From NCBI RefSeq assembly GCF_016599145.1, contig NZ_JAENKO010000024.1:1-63062 (forward strand): DNA of 63,062 nucleotides. The letters run 5' to 3'. A program made the position numbers and the translations under genes. The stretch is from Tomitella cavernea. GTDB lineage: Bacteria > Actinomycetota > Actinomycetes > Mycobacteriales > Mycobacteriaceae. This document shows positions 18,371 to 27,510 of the stretch, piece after piece; within the stretch, counting starts at the first letter, position 1; the number at the start of each line of letters is the position of its first letter. The notes beneath the pieces are model-generated. The model did no database searches. It was not told where the DNA came from and was given only the letters and a program-made list of their open reading frames with translations.

Positions 18371-19390
18371 TCAGCCGAAGAAGACGTTCCGCCGCGTGGC
18401 GAGAAGCGTGTACAGCGTCTGCTGGATGCGCTCGCGCACCTGGTCGGTGAGGTCGAAGGTGATCATCGGGTCGTCGGCGGCCTGCTCGTCGTAGCCGTCG
18501 GTGGCGATGGGCTCGCCGAAGGCGATGTGCCACTTGGACGGCAGCGGGACGGCGCCCAGCGGTCCGAGCAGCGGGAACAGCGGAGTGATGGGGAAGTACG
18601 GCAGCCCCAGCAGCCGGGCGAGGGGCTTGATGTCGGCGAGCTTCGGGTAGATCTCCTCGGAACCGACGATGGACACCGGGATGATGGGCGTACCCGTGCG
18701 CAGCGCCGAGGTGACGAAACCTCCGCGGCCGAAGCGCTGGAGCTTGTAACGGTCCGCGAACGGCTTGCCCACGCCCTTGAACCCCTCCGGGAACACCGTG
18801 ACCAGCGCGCCCTCGCGCAGCAGGCTGTCCGCGTCCGGGTGGCATGCGAGCGTGTGCCCGGCTTTGCGGGAGAACGAGCCCAGCAGCGGCGTCTGGAATA
18901 CCAGGTCGGCTGCGAGCATGCGCGTGGGCCGGTGCTGCGGGTGATGGTCGTGGACGGCCACTGAGAGCATGAGGCCGTCCACGGGGACGGTGCCGGCATG
19001 GTTGGCCACCAGCAGCGCCGCACCGTCCGCCGGCAGGTTCTCCACCCCGGACACCTCGACCCGGAACCACTTCTCGAAAACGGGGCGCAGGGCGGGCAGG
19101 ATCACCGACGAGTTCAGGTGCGGGTCGAAACCGTAGTCGTCCACCTCGTAGTCGCCGGTCACCCGCCGGCGCAGGAACGTGAGGACCTCGGCGACGTGAT
19201 CGGCCAACGCCGTGTGATCCGCCTCATCGGGCGGCCCGCCCGTGCGCAGCTGATGCACCACCGGCGGGACGCCGGGGTCCCGCGCGCCGCGCGATCCGTC
19301 CGTCGACGCGCCCCGTGCCACACCGCCGCGCCCCTCGCCGCGCAGCGGAATGACCTTGGCCACCGCCGAATCTTCCACCTCGACTCCCAT
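18371..19390 (-). CDS. PlsC-type lysophospholipid acyltransferase (Rv0502-like)
   Basis: 339 residues from ATG 19390 (GGAG shortly upstream). The acyltransferase core begins with LLVANHAGTVPVDGLML and continues with FPEGFKGVGKPF and GGFVTSALRTGTPIIPVSIVG. In canonical PlsC enzymes the motif is NHX4D; here the first Asp after His lies two positions later (NHAGTVPVD). Likely role is acyl transfer to a glycerolipid or related acceptor at the inner membrane face; acceptor unknown. It lies next to the SDR gene as Rv0502 does near Rv0501. Confidence 0.82.
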   Translation of the reverse strand: MGVEVEDSAVAKVIPLRGEGRGGVARGASTDGSRGARDPGVPPVVHQLRTGGPPDEADHTALADHVAEVLTFLRRRVTGDYEVDDYGFDPHLNSSVILPALRPVFEKWFRVEVSGVENLPADGAALLVANHAGTVPVDGLMLSVAVHDHHPQHRPTRMLAADLVFQTPLLGSFSRKAGHTLACHPDADSLLREGALVTVFPEGFKGVGKPFADRYKLQRFGRGGFVTSALRTGTPIIPVSIVGSEEIYPKLADIKPLARLLGLPYFPITPLFPLLGPLGAVPLPSKWHIAFGEPIATDGYDEQAADDPMITFDLTDQVRERIQQTLYTLLATRRNVFFG

Positions 19391-19541
19391 CGTCTCCGCT
19401 CCCGGCCTCCCGACCGGTCGCGCTCCCTTCGCGCGCGCCCCCGCGCACCACGTCCACGCTGCCACACCGCTCCCCCGCACCCTGCGGCGCACAACACCTT
19501 TCGGCGGCCCGTCGTCCCCCGCCGGACGCGGACCGTTCCGA

Positions 19542-20603
19542 TCACACCGGCAGCCGTCGCGCCAGCGCCGTCAGCCGCTCCTCCCATCCACGCACCATCG
19601 CCGGGTCGATCACCGGGTCCAGCGACCTCCCGCGGACGAAGTCGTCGAGCGCGTCCACCGTGGACCAGCGAGGCGTGAATCCGAGCTCGGTGCGCATCCG
19701 CGTCGTGTCGAGCACCACGCCCTGACTCAGGAAGCCCAGCTCCTCCTGCGAATAGTCCACCACCCGCGCGGCCCGCAGCGCCGAACCCACCATGGCCAGC
19801 ATCGGCGACGGCAGTGGAATCCCCAGCCTGCCGGCCCGCCGCGTGGCCTGGGCGCCGGACATCGTGCCGTCGCCCGCGACGTTGAACGTGCCGTACGCGG
19901 CCGCAGTGACCGCGCACTCCAGCACCCCCAGCGCGTCGTCCTCGTGCAGCAGCTGGATGCGCGGGTCGTAGCCGAGCACATTGGGCACGAGCACCGCCCC
20001 GAAGTACCGGGTGAGCTCGGTGTCCATCCGCACGCCGATGAGCGGCGCGAAACGCAGAATGCTCACCTGCAGGTCCACGCGGCGCCGGCCCGCGCCGCGC
20101 GCGTACGACTCGATCTCCACGCTGTCCCTGGAGAATCCGCCGCGCGGCGGATTCTTCGGCGCCATCTCCTCGCCGAAGCGTGCCGGGTTGCGCGGGCTGT
20201 AACCGTAGACGGCCGACGTGGACCGCACCACGAGCCTGCGCACCGTGGGCGCCTTCTGGCAGGCGGCGAACAGGTGCAGGGCGCCGATGACGTTCATGTC
20301 CTTCATCACCGCGCGTCCGCCGGCCTCCCCCGGCCGTGAGTGGACGTCGGTGTGGACGACCGTATCCACCTCCGCACCGCGGATGATCTTGCCGATCATC
20401 GGATTGCGGATGTCCGCCCGCACGAACTCCGCGCGCCCCAGCCGACGCAGCATGTTCTTGCTGGGCGCCAGGCAGTCGACGGCGATGACGCGCTCGATCG
20501 TCGGGCGGGCGGCCAGCATCGCCGCGAGGGAACCGCCGAGAAAGCGGCTGGCTCCCGTCACGAGTACCACCCTGGGCTCGCGCGGCGCGTCGGTTTCACT
20601 CAT
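19542..20603 (-). CDS. Atypical NAD-dependent epimerase/dehydratase family protein (Rv0501/GalE2-like)
   Basis: 353 residues from ATG 20603. An extended-SDR Rossmann start VVLVTGASRFLGGSLA is clear, with VIAVDCLAPS and STSAVYGYSPRN. The catalytic YxxxK expected about 40 residues later is not seen: the region reads SVEIESYARGAGRRRVD, with no Lys four residues after Tyr. The protein probably binds NAD(P), but classical epimerase chemistry is doubtful. Mycobacterial genomes call the equivalent gene galE2; true UDP-glucose epimerase function is not supported here. Confidence 0.82.
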   Translation of the reverse strand: MSETDAPREPRVVLVTGASRFLGGSLAAMLAARPTIERVIAVDCLAPSKNMLRRLGRAEFVRADIRNPMIGKIIRGAEVDTVVHTDVHSRPGEAGGRAVMKDMNVIGALHLFAACQKAPTVRRLVVRSTSAVYGYSPRNPARFGEEMAPKNPPRGGFSRDSVEIESYARGAGRRRVDLQVSILRFAPLIGVRMDTELTRYFGAVLVPNVLGYDPRIQLLHEDDALGVLECAVTAAAYGTFNVAGDGTMSGAQATRRAGRLGIPLPSPMLAMVGSALRAARVVDYSQEELGFLSQGVVLDTTRMRTELGFTPRWSTVDALDDFVRGRSLDPVIDPAMVRGWEERLTALARRLPV

Positions 20604-20716
20604 CACGTACAGAATAGCGGCCACGACGCGACGGCGGCCATACTCCGCCCGCCGCCCGGCGTGCATCACACCGCCTCGCCGCCGCGCAGCAGGCCCGGGC
20701 GGCGGGGCCGAAACGA

Positions 20717-20754
20717 CCGGCGGCCCGGTCCACGATGGTGGACCGGGCCGCCGG
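20717..20754 (-). terminator. Intrinsic terminator after the bS22 gene
   Basis: A perfect 17-bp stem (CCGGCGGCCCGGTCCAC and its complement) with a 4-nt loop is followed on the minus strand by TCGTTTCGG. It lies 56 bp past the bS22 stop, before the SDR gene. Confidence 0.85.
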
Positions 20755-20809
20755 AGCAGCGCGCGGCTGTCGATGCGCGACCGGACGCTCTACCGCCGGT
20801 GCGCGCGGA

Positions 20810-20911
20810 TCACTTGCCGAGTTTGCGACGCTGCACCCGGGTGCGGCGAAGCAGCTTGCGGTGCTTCTTCTTCGACATGCGCTTGCGGCGCTTCTTGATC
20901 ACTGAACCCAT
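20810..20911 (-). CDS. Small ribosomal subunit protein bS22 (AURKAIP1/COX24-type, 33 residues)
   Basis: A 33-codon frame from ATG 20911, with GAGGA upstream, encodes [20 protein letters not shown] then [13 protein letters not shown]. Almost every residue is basic, and it carries the COX24/AURKAIP1 C-terminal motif. The sequence is essentially that of bS22 found in mycobacterial 30S subunits (Rv0500B type). It is too short for most gene finders. It has its own strong terminator, which suggests independent, high-level expression. Neighbours match the mycobacterial order (BldC-like protein upstream, SDR downstream). Confidence 0.93.
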
Positions 20912-21269
20912 ACCGGGAATCCTCACTGCCTAGTACCTGGGGACCCGCACCGGTGCGGCGACCCTCGTGCACGAATCCATCGATCGGACCCCGTGCTGCC
21001 GTGGCCGCGCACAGCGCCGGGCGCAGAGCGCGGCAAGCACGTAATCCGGCGCCCTCTCCAGTGCACCGATCACTCGGTGGCGCACCGGCCCGCGGGGCAC
21101 CCGGCCCCACGCGACGCCCGCCGACAGCAGCCGAGGAAACCTCTCCACGGCACGACAATCGACAATGCTACCGCCGCACGGGCCGGCCCTCGAACCGAGG
21201 TGCCGACGGGCACCGGTTCGCGCCTGTGCCGACCCTGCTCCCGGACCTCGAGGACCCGCCCCTGCCGAT
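20912..21269. other. 358-bp gene-free stretch between bS22 and the BldC-like gene
   Basis: Frames here are short and unlike proteins. The segment should hold the bS22 promoter. The only slightly AT-richer patch noted is around 21150-21166 (ATCGACAATGC); no specific site could be assigned. Confidence 0.4.
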
Positions 21270-21533
21270 CTAGCCGACGTCGAAGTACGACGATTGAAGA
21301 TACTCGTGCACCGCCTTGGCGGGCACCCTGAACGAGCGCCCCACCCGCACCGACGGCAGTTCGCCGCCGTGCAGGAGCCGATACACGGTCATCTTCGACA
21401 CGCGCATCATCGTCGCCACCTCTGCGACGGTCAGGAAATTGGTGCCCGCCAGCGACGCCGGTTCTCCGGCGTCCGAGGAGCCCTGCGAGGCAGGCTTCGC
21501 CCCTCCGGCGGGCGGCTTGTCAGATGACGCCAT
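21270..21533 (-). CDS. Small HTH DNA-binding protein, BldC/excisionase type (Rv0500A-like)
   Basis: 87 residues from ATG 21533 (GGAGGAAG 7 nt upstream). A disordered Ser/Pro/Gly head of about 28 residues precedes a MerR-like winged helix: LTVAEVATMMRVSKMTVYRL, HGGELPSVRVGRSFRVPAKAV. BldC-type proteins bind AT-rich direct repeats cooperatively and lack the MerR dimerisation helix, as here. It sits between proC and bS22, as in mycobacteria. Regulon unknown. Confidence 0.9.
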   Translation of the reverse strand: MASSDKPPAGGAKPASQGSSDAGEPASLAGTNFLTVAEVATMMRVSKMTVYRLLHGGELPSVRVGRSFRVPAKAVHEYLQSSYFDVG

Positions 21534-21738
21534 TGGTTCACTTCCTCCGGCACGCGTCGCGCCGCCGGCTTCCCCTCCGGCGGACCTGACACGCACGTGC
21601 TACCCCGCAGCCTAACGGTAATCGTGGTGTCGCTGCGACGCGTGTGACGAATCCGCGTCGAATGCCCTGTTCGGCGCGGTCACGGCGAGATCACGGCGAG
21701 CACTGCACGGCGCCCGGAGCGGGCCTCACCGCGTCGGA

Positions 21739-22566
21739 TCAGGAGCCGTCCTCCTGCACCGCGCCCAGCGCTGCGGAGCGGTCGCGCACCACCGCCATCG
21801 CCTCGAAGAACGCCGAACGCAAGCCGTCCTTCTCGAACTGCCGGATCGCCGCCGCGGTGGTGCCGCCGGGCGACATGACGGCGGCGCGCAACTCGGTCGC
21901 GGTCTCCCCGGACTCGGCGAGCATCGCGCCCGCGCCCACGAGTGTCTGGATGGCCAGGTCGCGGGCGACGGGCCGGGCGAGCCCCAGCGCGACCCCCGAA
22001 TCGACCATCGCCTCGATCGCCAGGAAGAAGTACGCGGGCCCCGAGCCGGAGACCGCTGTCACCGCGTCCATCGACGACTCCTTGACCCGGCGGACCATGC
22101 CGACGGCGCCCATCAGCTCCTCGACCAGGTCCATGTGCACGGCGGTGGCACGCCGGCCCGGCGTGATCGCGCTGGCGCCCTGCCCGACGAGCATCGGAGT
22201 GTTGGGCATCACGCGCACCACCGCGGTGCCGGCGGGCAGCAGCTGCTCGAAGCGTGCCGTGGTGATGCCGGCGGCCAGCGACACGATGAGCTGGTCGTCG
22301 TCGCTGGTCTCCTGGTACTCGGCCACCTCCGCGAGGACCGAGTCCACGTCGTTGGGCTTGACTGCCACGACGAGCACGTCGGCGCCCTCCGCGGCGTCCG
22401 CGATGCTCTGAGTGACCCGGATGCCGTACTCCGAGGCCAGCTCACGGCCGCGGTCCTCGAACCGTTCCGTGATCACCAGGTCACGCGCCAGCCTTCCGCC
22501 GGCCAACAGACCCGACACCAGCGCTTCACCGATCCGGCCGCCGCCGACCACAGCAATTCTCGTCAT
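21739..22566 (-). CDS. proC: Pyrroline-5-carboxylate reductase
   Basis: 275 residues from ATG 22566. The Rossmann start RIAVVGGGRIGEALVSGLL, VVAVKPNDVDSVL, RVMPNTPMLVGQGASA and the signature SGSGPAYFFLAIEAMVDSGV are all present, as is ELRAAVMSPGGTTAAAI. It performs the last step of proline synthesis with NAD(P)H in the cytosol. It lies downstream of the TIM-barrel isomerase gene on the same strand. Confidence 0.95.
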   Translation of the reverse strand: MTRIAVVGGGRIGEALVSGLLAGGRLARDLVITERFEDRGRELASEYGIRVTQSIADAAEGADVLVVAVKPNDVDSVLAEVAEYQETSDDDQLIVSLAAGITTARFEQLLPAGTAVVRVMPNTPMLVGQGASAITPGRRATAVHMDLVEELMGAVGMVRRVKESSMDAVTAVSGSGPAYFFLAIEAMVDSGVALGLARPVARDLAIQTLVGAGAMLAESGETATELRAAVMSPGGTTAAAIRQFEKDGLRSAFFEAMAVVRDRSAALGAVQEDGS

Positions 22567-22705
22567 GCCACTCAGCCTGCCACGCGGACGGCGGATCCGT
22601 GCGGCCGCCCGCGTGACCGGTCCATGCCGTGTCGGGCACCGGAATCCGCCCGTGGCCGGTGGACGCGCGGCGGGCCGGCCCGCCGCCGGTACGCGTGCCG
22701 CGGAA

Positions 22706-23572
22706 TCAGTCGGCGCGCCGCGGGCGCGGGCGCGCCAGGTGCGTGCGGGCGAACGCCAGCGACTCCGCCAGCACGGCCGCCCGCTCGTCGCGCGTGCGCA
22801 CATTCTGCGTCGTGATCTCCAGCACCACTTGGCCGGCGAAACGCCGTGCCGCCAGCCTCCGGCACAGTTCCGCGCAGGGCTGGTCGCCCGCGCCCGGCGG
22901 CAGGTGCTCGTCCGTGTAGGCGCCGCGGCCGTCGGCCAGGTGCACGTGCGCCAGTCCGTCGCCCATCCGGTCCGCCAGCTCCAGCGCATCCATGCCCGCG
23001 GTGGCAGTGTGCGACAGGTCCAGCGTGAAGTGCCGGTGGTCCACCGCCGTCGGATCGTGCCCGGGCGCGAACGCCGAGACCGCGGCGCCCGCGCCCCCTC
23101 GCTTGCGCAGCCGCTGGACCGAACCCTCCTTGTTGCTCATGAACCGGTCCGCCCGGAACGGGTACATGTTCTCCACTGCGACGACGATGCCGTGCGTGTC
23201 CTCCAGCCTGGCCACCTGTGCGGCGAAGCCACGCGCGTAGGCGCGCTGCCAGCGGAACGGCGGATGCACCACCACCGTCGTCGCCCCCACCTGGCGCGCC
23301 ACCTGCACCGCCCGGTCGAGCCGCGGGATGGGGTCCGAGCCCCACACCCGCTGCGAGATGAGCAGGCACGGCGCGTGCAGTGCCAGCACCGGGACCTGGT
23401 GGCGGTCGATCAGCGCCGACACCGCGTACGGGTCCTGGCTGGCGGCCTCTGCCCACACCATGAGCTCGATGCCGTCGAAACCCAGCTGCGCGGCGTATTG
23501 GAACGCGCTCTCGCTGGTCTGCGGGTATACCGACGCGGTCGACAATCCCACCGGAATTCCACGGCCCTTCAC
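22706..23572 (-). CDS. Sugar phosphate isomerase/epimerase-like TIM-barrel protein (Rv0498-like)
   Basis: 288 residues from GTG 23572, chosen because GGAGG lies 7 nt upstream; an in-frame ATG at 23662 would add 30 residues unlike the family. The barrel fold is shown by [57 protein letters not shown] and HVHLADG. The His, Glu and Asp residues in these strands are the expected metal ligands of the xylose-isomerase-like family. Substrate unknown. Confidence 0.87.
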   Translation of the reverse strand: MKGRGIPVGLSTASVYPQTSESAFQYAAQLGFDGIELMVWAEAASQDPYAVSALIDRHQVPVLALHAPCLLISQRVWGSDPIPRLDRAVQVARQVGATTVVVHPPFRWQRAYARGFAAQVARLEDTHGIVVAVENMYPFRADRFMSNKEGSVQRLRKRGGAGAAVSAFAPGHDPTAVDHRHFTLDLSHTATAGMDALELADRMGDGLAHVHLADGRGAYTDEHLPPGAGDQPCAELCRRLAARRFAGQVVLEITTQNVRTRDERAAVLAESLAFARTHLARPRPRRAD

Positions 23573-23693
23573 CACCGCGCCTCCCCCACCGGCTTCGCGC
23601 CGGGCCGCCCCGTTCGGTGGACGTCCGGCCGGATTCCGCCGGAAGAGCGACCACATGCCCACCCGACGCGGGGGCGCGGCCCGGCGGCGCGGG

Positions 23694-24800
23694 TCATTGC
23701 GTGCTCAACACGAACGCGAGCGGCCCCAACGTCACCACCACGCCCACCACCATCGCGAGCAGCAGGCTGATGATGTCGTCGGTCTTGCGCAGGATGCGGA
23801 CCACCGCCACCAGGCCCAGGATCACGAGCACCGACAGGACCAGTGCCACGTACGGCAGCGAGTCCCACAGTTTCTCGAACCCCTTGAACACCGCGGCGCC
23901 CACCGCGACGCCGACGATGACCTGCAGCGCCAGGCCGGCCCACTGGCGCACTGCGCCGCGGTTCCCGCCCTGTTCCGCAGCGTCCGCATCTTCGGGGCCA
24001 GCGCCTGCGTCTTCGGCGTCAGCGCCTGCGTCTTCGGTGACGGCGGGATCGGCGACGCCCGATTCGAAGACGGTGGTCTGCGCCGCCGCCGGTTCCGCCT
24101 CGGCGTCCTCCGGGGCGGGCTCGGCCACCGGGATCACCGCAGTGGCCGTCGCCCCGGGATCGCCGCTGATCGATGCGACCGGAGCGTCGCTACGCGCGAG
24201 CATCTCCCCGACTGTCGGCGTGCCGCCGGTGGGTGCCGGCGCGGCGCCCGCCTCCGGTTCCTGGTCCGGCCCGGCGTCCTGCCCCGATTCCGGCTCGGCT
24301 TCCTGATCGGACGCGCCTCCGACGGACTCCTCGCCGACGTCCGGCTCCGCGTCGGCATCCGCGTCCGCGTCGTACTCCGCGTCCGCGTCGGCATCCGGAT
24401 CTGCGCCGCTTCCCGCCTCCGCCTCAGCCTCAGGGTCCGCCTCAGCCTCAGCCTCAGGGTTGGCCTCCAGCTCTGCGCCGTCCACGCCGTCGTCGACGGC
24501 GTCCGGGGCCGCTTCGGCGGCGCCTGGATCCGCTTCAGGGCCGCCCGAGTCCTCCGTGGCGCGCTCGGCGTCGTCGCGCGCTTCCTGGCGTTCGCGGTCG
24601 ACGCGGTCCTCGGCGACGGGTTCGCGGATCACCGGAATCTCCCCGGTCAGCTCGGCGACCGAGATGCCGCCCGCACGCTCGCCGCGGTGATGCCTGCGTG
24701 TCCGTCCGCCGTTGCTGGAGCCCCCGCTGTCGGAGGCGTTACGGGCGAGCAGTTCGGCAACGGTCACCGGCCGGCTGCTCGGCCCCGGCTGTTCGCTCAT
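23694..24800 (-). CDS. Acidic low-complexity protein with C-terminal membrane segments (Rv0497-like)
   Basis: 368 residues from ATG 24800, which overlaps the ppx stop. Residues about 60-275 are strongly acidic and low complexity (Asp/Glu/Ala/Pro tracts such as [20 protein letters not shown]). The last 90 residues hold about three membrane helices ([53 protein letters not shown]). Short motifs recur along the chain: TVAELLARN near residue 13, SVAELTGEI near 47 and TVGEMLARS near 197. Function unknown; the gene is conserved next to ppx in mycobacteria. Confidence 0.85.
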   Translation of the reverse strand: MSEQPGPSSRPVTVAELLARNASDSGGSSNGGRTRRHHRGERAGGISVAELTGEIPVIREPVAEDRVDRERQEARDDAERATEDSGGPEADPGAAEAAPDAVDDGVDGAELEANPEAEAEADPEAEAEAGSGADPDADADAEYDADADADAEPDVGEESVGGASDQEAEPESGQDAGPDQEPEAGAAPAPTGGTPTVGEMLARSDAPVASISGDPGATATAVIPVAEPAPEDAEAEPAAAQTTVFESGVADPAVTEDAGADAEDAGAGPEDADAAEQGGNRGAVRQWAGLALQVIVGVAVGAAVFKGFEKLWDSLPYVALVLSVLVILGLVAVVRILRKTDDIISLLLAMVVGVVVTLGPLAFVLSTQ

Positions 24801-25750
24801 CGTGCACCCACCAACAGTTCGCCACCCATCTCGGTATCGAGCCGGCGCAAGATCAGCCCCTCACGCAACGCCCACGGACATATCTGCAGCTGGTCCACCG
24901 ACAGGGCACGCATGCTCGCCTCCGCGACGAGCGCCCCGGCAACCAGTTGCGGCGACCGGTCGGCGCTGACGCCTTCGAGCTCCGCACGGTCCGCTGCAGT
25001 CATCCTAGAAATAAACGCGATCAGTTGCCGAAGACCGCTGGCCGTCAGCGTCCGTGTCGCACGCGGGCCGGCGCTCGACGGCGCGGCGCCGGTGAGCCGC
25101 GCCAGCGTCCGGAAGGTCTTGGAGGTGCCCACGCACAGGTCCGGCGCACCCGCCTTGCGCAGCTGTTTCGCCGGGTCCGACATCTCCGCGTCGAGCCAGT
25201 CGCGCAGCGCCGCGACGCGCCGTTTCCCGGGCGGATCGGACTCGAACCAGTCGCGGGTGAGACGTCCCGCACCCAACTGCAGCGAGTACGCCAGGTCCGG
25301 GTCCTCGTCGACGCCGTTGCACAGTTCCAGCGATCCCCCGCCGATGTCGAAGTTCATGATCCGCCCGGCGCTCCACCCGTACCAGCGGCGCACCGCCAGG
25401 AACGTGAGGCGGGCCTCGTCGACGCCGCCGAGGACGCTCAGCTCCACGCCGGTCTCCGCGAGGACGCGGCCCAGGACATCCTCCGAGTTGACCGCGTCGC
25501 GGACGGCGGAGGTGGCGAAGGCCATCATCTCGCCGCACCCCGACGAGCGGGCGATGGCGGAGAACTCCGAGACCGCGGCGATCAGGTCGTCGGTGACGTC
25601 CGGCTGCAGGCGGCCGTCCCCGGTCATCCGCTCGGACAGACGCAGCGCCACCTTGGACGAGCTCATCGGCGTGGGGTGCCCACCGCGATGCGCGTCCACC
25701 ACCACCAGGTGGACGGTGTTGCTTCCTACGTCGAGCACTCCGAGTCGCAC
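24797..25750 (-). CDS. ppx: Exopolyphosphatase / pppGpp phosphohydrolase family protein
   Basis: 317 residues from GTG 25750. The ASKHA phosphate-1 motif [15 protein letters not shown] opens the protein, [12 protein letters not shown] is the second conserved block, and [13 protein letters not shown] is the phosphate-2 loop. The length fits the short actinobacterial exopolyphosphatases (Rv0496), which cleave polyphosphate from chain ends. It is divergent, only 34 bp away, from the Cys-rich gene at 25785, and overlaps the acidic membrane protein gene by 4 bp. Confidence 0.9.
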   Translation of the reverse strand: MRLGVLDVGSNTVHLVVVDAHRGGHPTPMSSSKVALRLSERMTGDGRLQPDVTDDLIAAVSEFSAIARSSGCGEMMAFATSAVRDAVNSEDVLGRVLAETGVELSVLGGVDEARLTFLAVRRWYGWSAGRIMNFDIGGGSLELCNGVDEDPDLAYSLQLGAGRLTRDWFESDPPGKRRVAALRDWLDAEMSDPAKQLRKAGAPDLCVGTSKTFRTLARLTGAAPSSAGPRATRTLTASGLRQLIAFISRMTAADRAELEGVSADRSPQLVAGALVAEASMRALSVDQLQICPWALREGLILRRLDTEMGGELLVGAR

Positions 25751-25784
25751 ACCGACCAACCTAGCGGGTCTACGGTGGGGACCT

Positions 25785-26606
25785 GTGACGCACGGACCCC
25801 TATCCCGCAGTGACCACCTGCCGCCCGCGGTGGAAGTGGAGCCGGACTTCCCGCGCGAGTGGGTCGAGTTCGTCGACCCGGCAGACCCGGACCACCTGGT
25901 GCGTGCCGACATGACCTGGCTGTTGTCGCGGTGGACGTGCGTGTTCGGCACTCCCGCCTGCCGCGGCATCCTCGCGGACCGGCCGGACGACGGCTGCTGC
26001 TCGCACGGCGCGTTCCTCAGCGACGACGACGACCGCGCCCGCCTCGACGCCGGGGTCGCGGATCTCACCGCCGAGGACTGGCAGTTGCGCGAGCGCGGCC
26101 TGGGGCCGGACGGATACCTGGTGGAGGACGAGGTGGACGACGAGCCCGCCCTACGCACGCGGCGGCACGACGGCGCCTGCATCTTCCTGAACCGGCCCGG
26201 CTTCGCGGGCGGCACCGGGTGCGCACTTCACCGGATGGCGCTGCGTACCGGGCGGCTGCCCATGGAGGTCAAGCCGGACGTGTGCTGGCAGCTGCCCGTC
26301 CGCCGCACCCAGGACTGGACGGAGCGCGCCGACGGCGAACAGGTGCTGGTCTCGACGATCGGCGAATACGACCGCCGCGGCTGGGGCCCCGGCGGCGCCG
26401 ACCTCGACTGGTACTGCACCGGCGACCCCGCGGCACACGTCGGCTCGCGAGCGGTGTGGCAGTCGTACGCGCCGGAGCTGACGGAGCTGCTCGGCGCGGC
26501 CGCCTACACGGAGCTGGCGCGGCTGTGCGCTCGGCGGGCCGAGCTGGGCCTGGTGGCCGTCCACCCTGCGACGGCCGCAGCAGCGGACAGTGGCCGGGAT
26601 GACTGA
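25785..26606 (+). CDS. Conserved protein with an N-terminal cysteine cluster (Rv0495c-like)
   Basis: 273 residues from GTG 25785 (GGTGGGGA upstream). The region [13 protein letters not shown] followed by [12 protein letters not shown] holds four cysteines; further conserved-looking cysteines lie in [23 protein letters not shown] and WYCTGD. The arrangement resembles Fe-S or zinc-binding proteins of the YkgJ/DUF3109 kind, but the family is not assigned with certainty. The protein is soluble and has no signal peptide. It is divergent from ppx over 34 bp, an order kept in mycobacteria. Confidence 0.85.
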   Translation: MTHGPLSRSDHLPPAVEVEPDFPREWVEFVDPADPDHLVRADMTWLLSRWTCVFGTPACRGILADRPDDGCCSHGAFLSDDDDRARLDAGVADLTAEDWQLRERGLGPDGYLVEDEVDDEPALRTRRHDGACIFLNRPGFAGGTGCALHRMALRTGRLPMEVKPDVCWQLPVRRTQDWTERADGEQVLVSTIGEYDRRGWGPGGADLDWYCTGDPAAHVGSRAVWQSYAPELTELLGAAAYTELARLCARRAELGLVAVHPATAAAADSGRDD

Positions 26607-26865
26607 AAGCAGTCGATATGGACGAACGTCTTAATTATATTGACTGACCGTCATGGTTTCTTTGATTCCGCCTCGAAGGAATGGGTCACAGCGCCCGTCC
26701 GGTCGGCGGATTTCAGCGAGTTCTCAAAGTTTGTTAACACTCAAGCGAATGGCCGCGATGACCCGTATGAGTGACAGCTTGAACGGCTCTCCGCGCACTT
26801 TGCGCCAGCAGCGAATCACCGATTGCACGCGAGTGACCGTTCCTCGGACAGAAGGGCCACTGACT
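26607..26865. promoter_or_regulatory. AT-rich leader and probable promoter of the secreted protein
   Basis: This 259-bp leader is much richer in A and T than its surroundings (TTAATTATAT at 26631-26640). TTGACT at 26640-26645 is a good -35 candidate, with a weak TGATTC about 17 bp later. A second AT-rich patch, AAAGTTTGTTAAC, is at about 26726-26738. No second gene is seen. Confidence 0.5.
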
Positions 26866-27405
26866 ATGAAGAAGACAATGAAGAAGGTCGTGACGGCCGC
26901 AGCAGCCACCGCCGCCGCAGGCGGAATGGCCCTGGCCATTGCGCCCGCCGCCAGCGCCGCGCCGGAGTACACGAACGTCAGCGACACGTTCATTCCGTAC
27001 GACGCGCCCGGCGCGTTCAACCCTGGCACTTCGAACGTTCTCATCAGCCCTGCCTTCGGTACTCAGACGCCCATCTTCTGCCAGATCGACAATGGCGCAT
27101 GGCGCAACTGCTACCAGGAGGGCCGGAATCACGAGCCGCACCAGGTCCACTACATTGCCAACGTGAACGGCCACGCCACGTGGGCTACTGTCGACCTCCC
27201 GCAGGGCTCCAGCGTTCCGCAGCTCCCGGTCATTGAACTGCCGGCCGGAAGCGTTTCGGGCAGCCTCGTCAACATCATGGGCGGCCTCGGCGCCGGTTCC
27301 ACCGGCTCGGGCGGCGGCGGCGCTCAGGGCGGCCTGAACGTCGACATCGGCGGCAGCCTCGGCAACATCGGCATCGGCCTGCAGGGCGGGCTCGGCAGCT
27401 CCTAG
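26866..27405 (+). CDS. Secreted protein with Gly-rich tail, unknown function
   Basis: 179 residues from ATG 26866 (AAGGG upstream). MKKTMKKVVTAAAATAAAGG and the following Ala-rich core ending ASAA are a clear Sec signal peptide with a cleavage site near residue 32. The mature domain (EYTNVSDTFIPYDAPGAFNP) has two cysteines in FCQIDNGAWRNC, suited to a disulfide. The last 45 residues are Gly-rich, with hydrophobic G-L-G and G-I-G steps. It has no counterpart at this spot in M. tuberculosis as I recall that order. It stands alone, with an AT-rich 5' region and a strong terminator, and looks like an abundant exported protein. Confidence 0.83.
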   Translation: MKKTMKKVVTAAAATAAAGGMALAIAPAASAAPEYTNVSDTFIPYDAPGAFNPGTSNVLISPAFGTQTPIFCQIDNGAWRNCYQEGRNHEPHQVHYIANVNGHATWATVDLPQGSSVPQLPVIELPAGSVSGSLVNIMGGLGAGSTGSGGGGAQGGLNVDIGGSLGNIGIGLQGGLGSS

Positions 27406-27426
27406 GCCGCCTCCCTGCACGAGAGT

Positions 27427-27461
27427 GGACCCCGCAGCGGTACGGCTGCGGGGTCCTCTTT
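27427..27461 (+). terminator. Intrinsic terminator after the secreted protein gene
   Basis: A perfect 12-bp stem (GGACCCCGCAGC and its complement) with a 6-nt loop is followed by TCTTT. It starts 22 bp past the stop codon and separates this gene from convergent regX3. Confidence 0.9.
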
Positions 27462-27510
27462 CACCGTGTGCACCTGTGCCGTGCCGACCCGGGCGTCCGG
27501 GCCCGAGTGC

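Noticed and set aside
23328-25784. Long open frame running into the Cys-rich gene on the plus strand
   Set aside because: Only the part from GTG 25785 is protein-like; the earlier part is antisense to the isomerase, the acidic protein and ppx.
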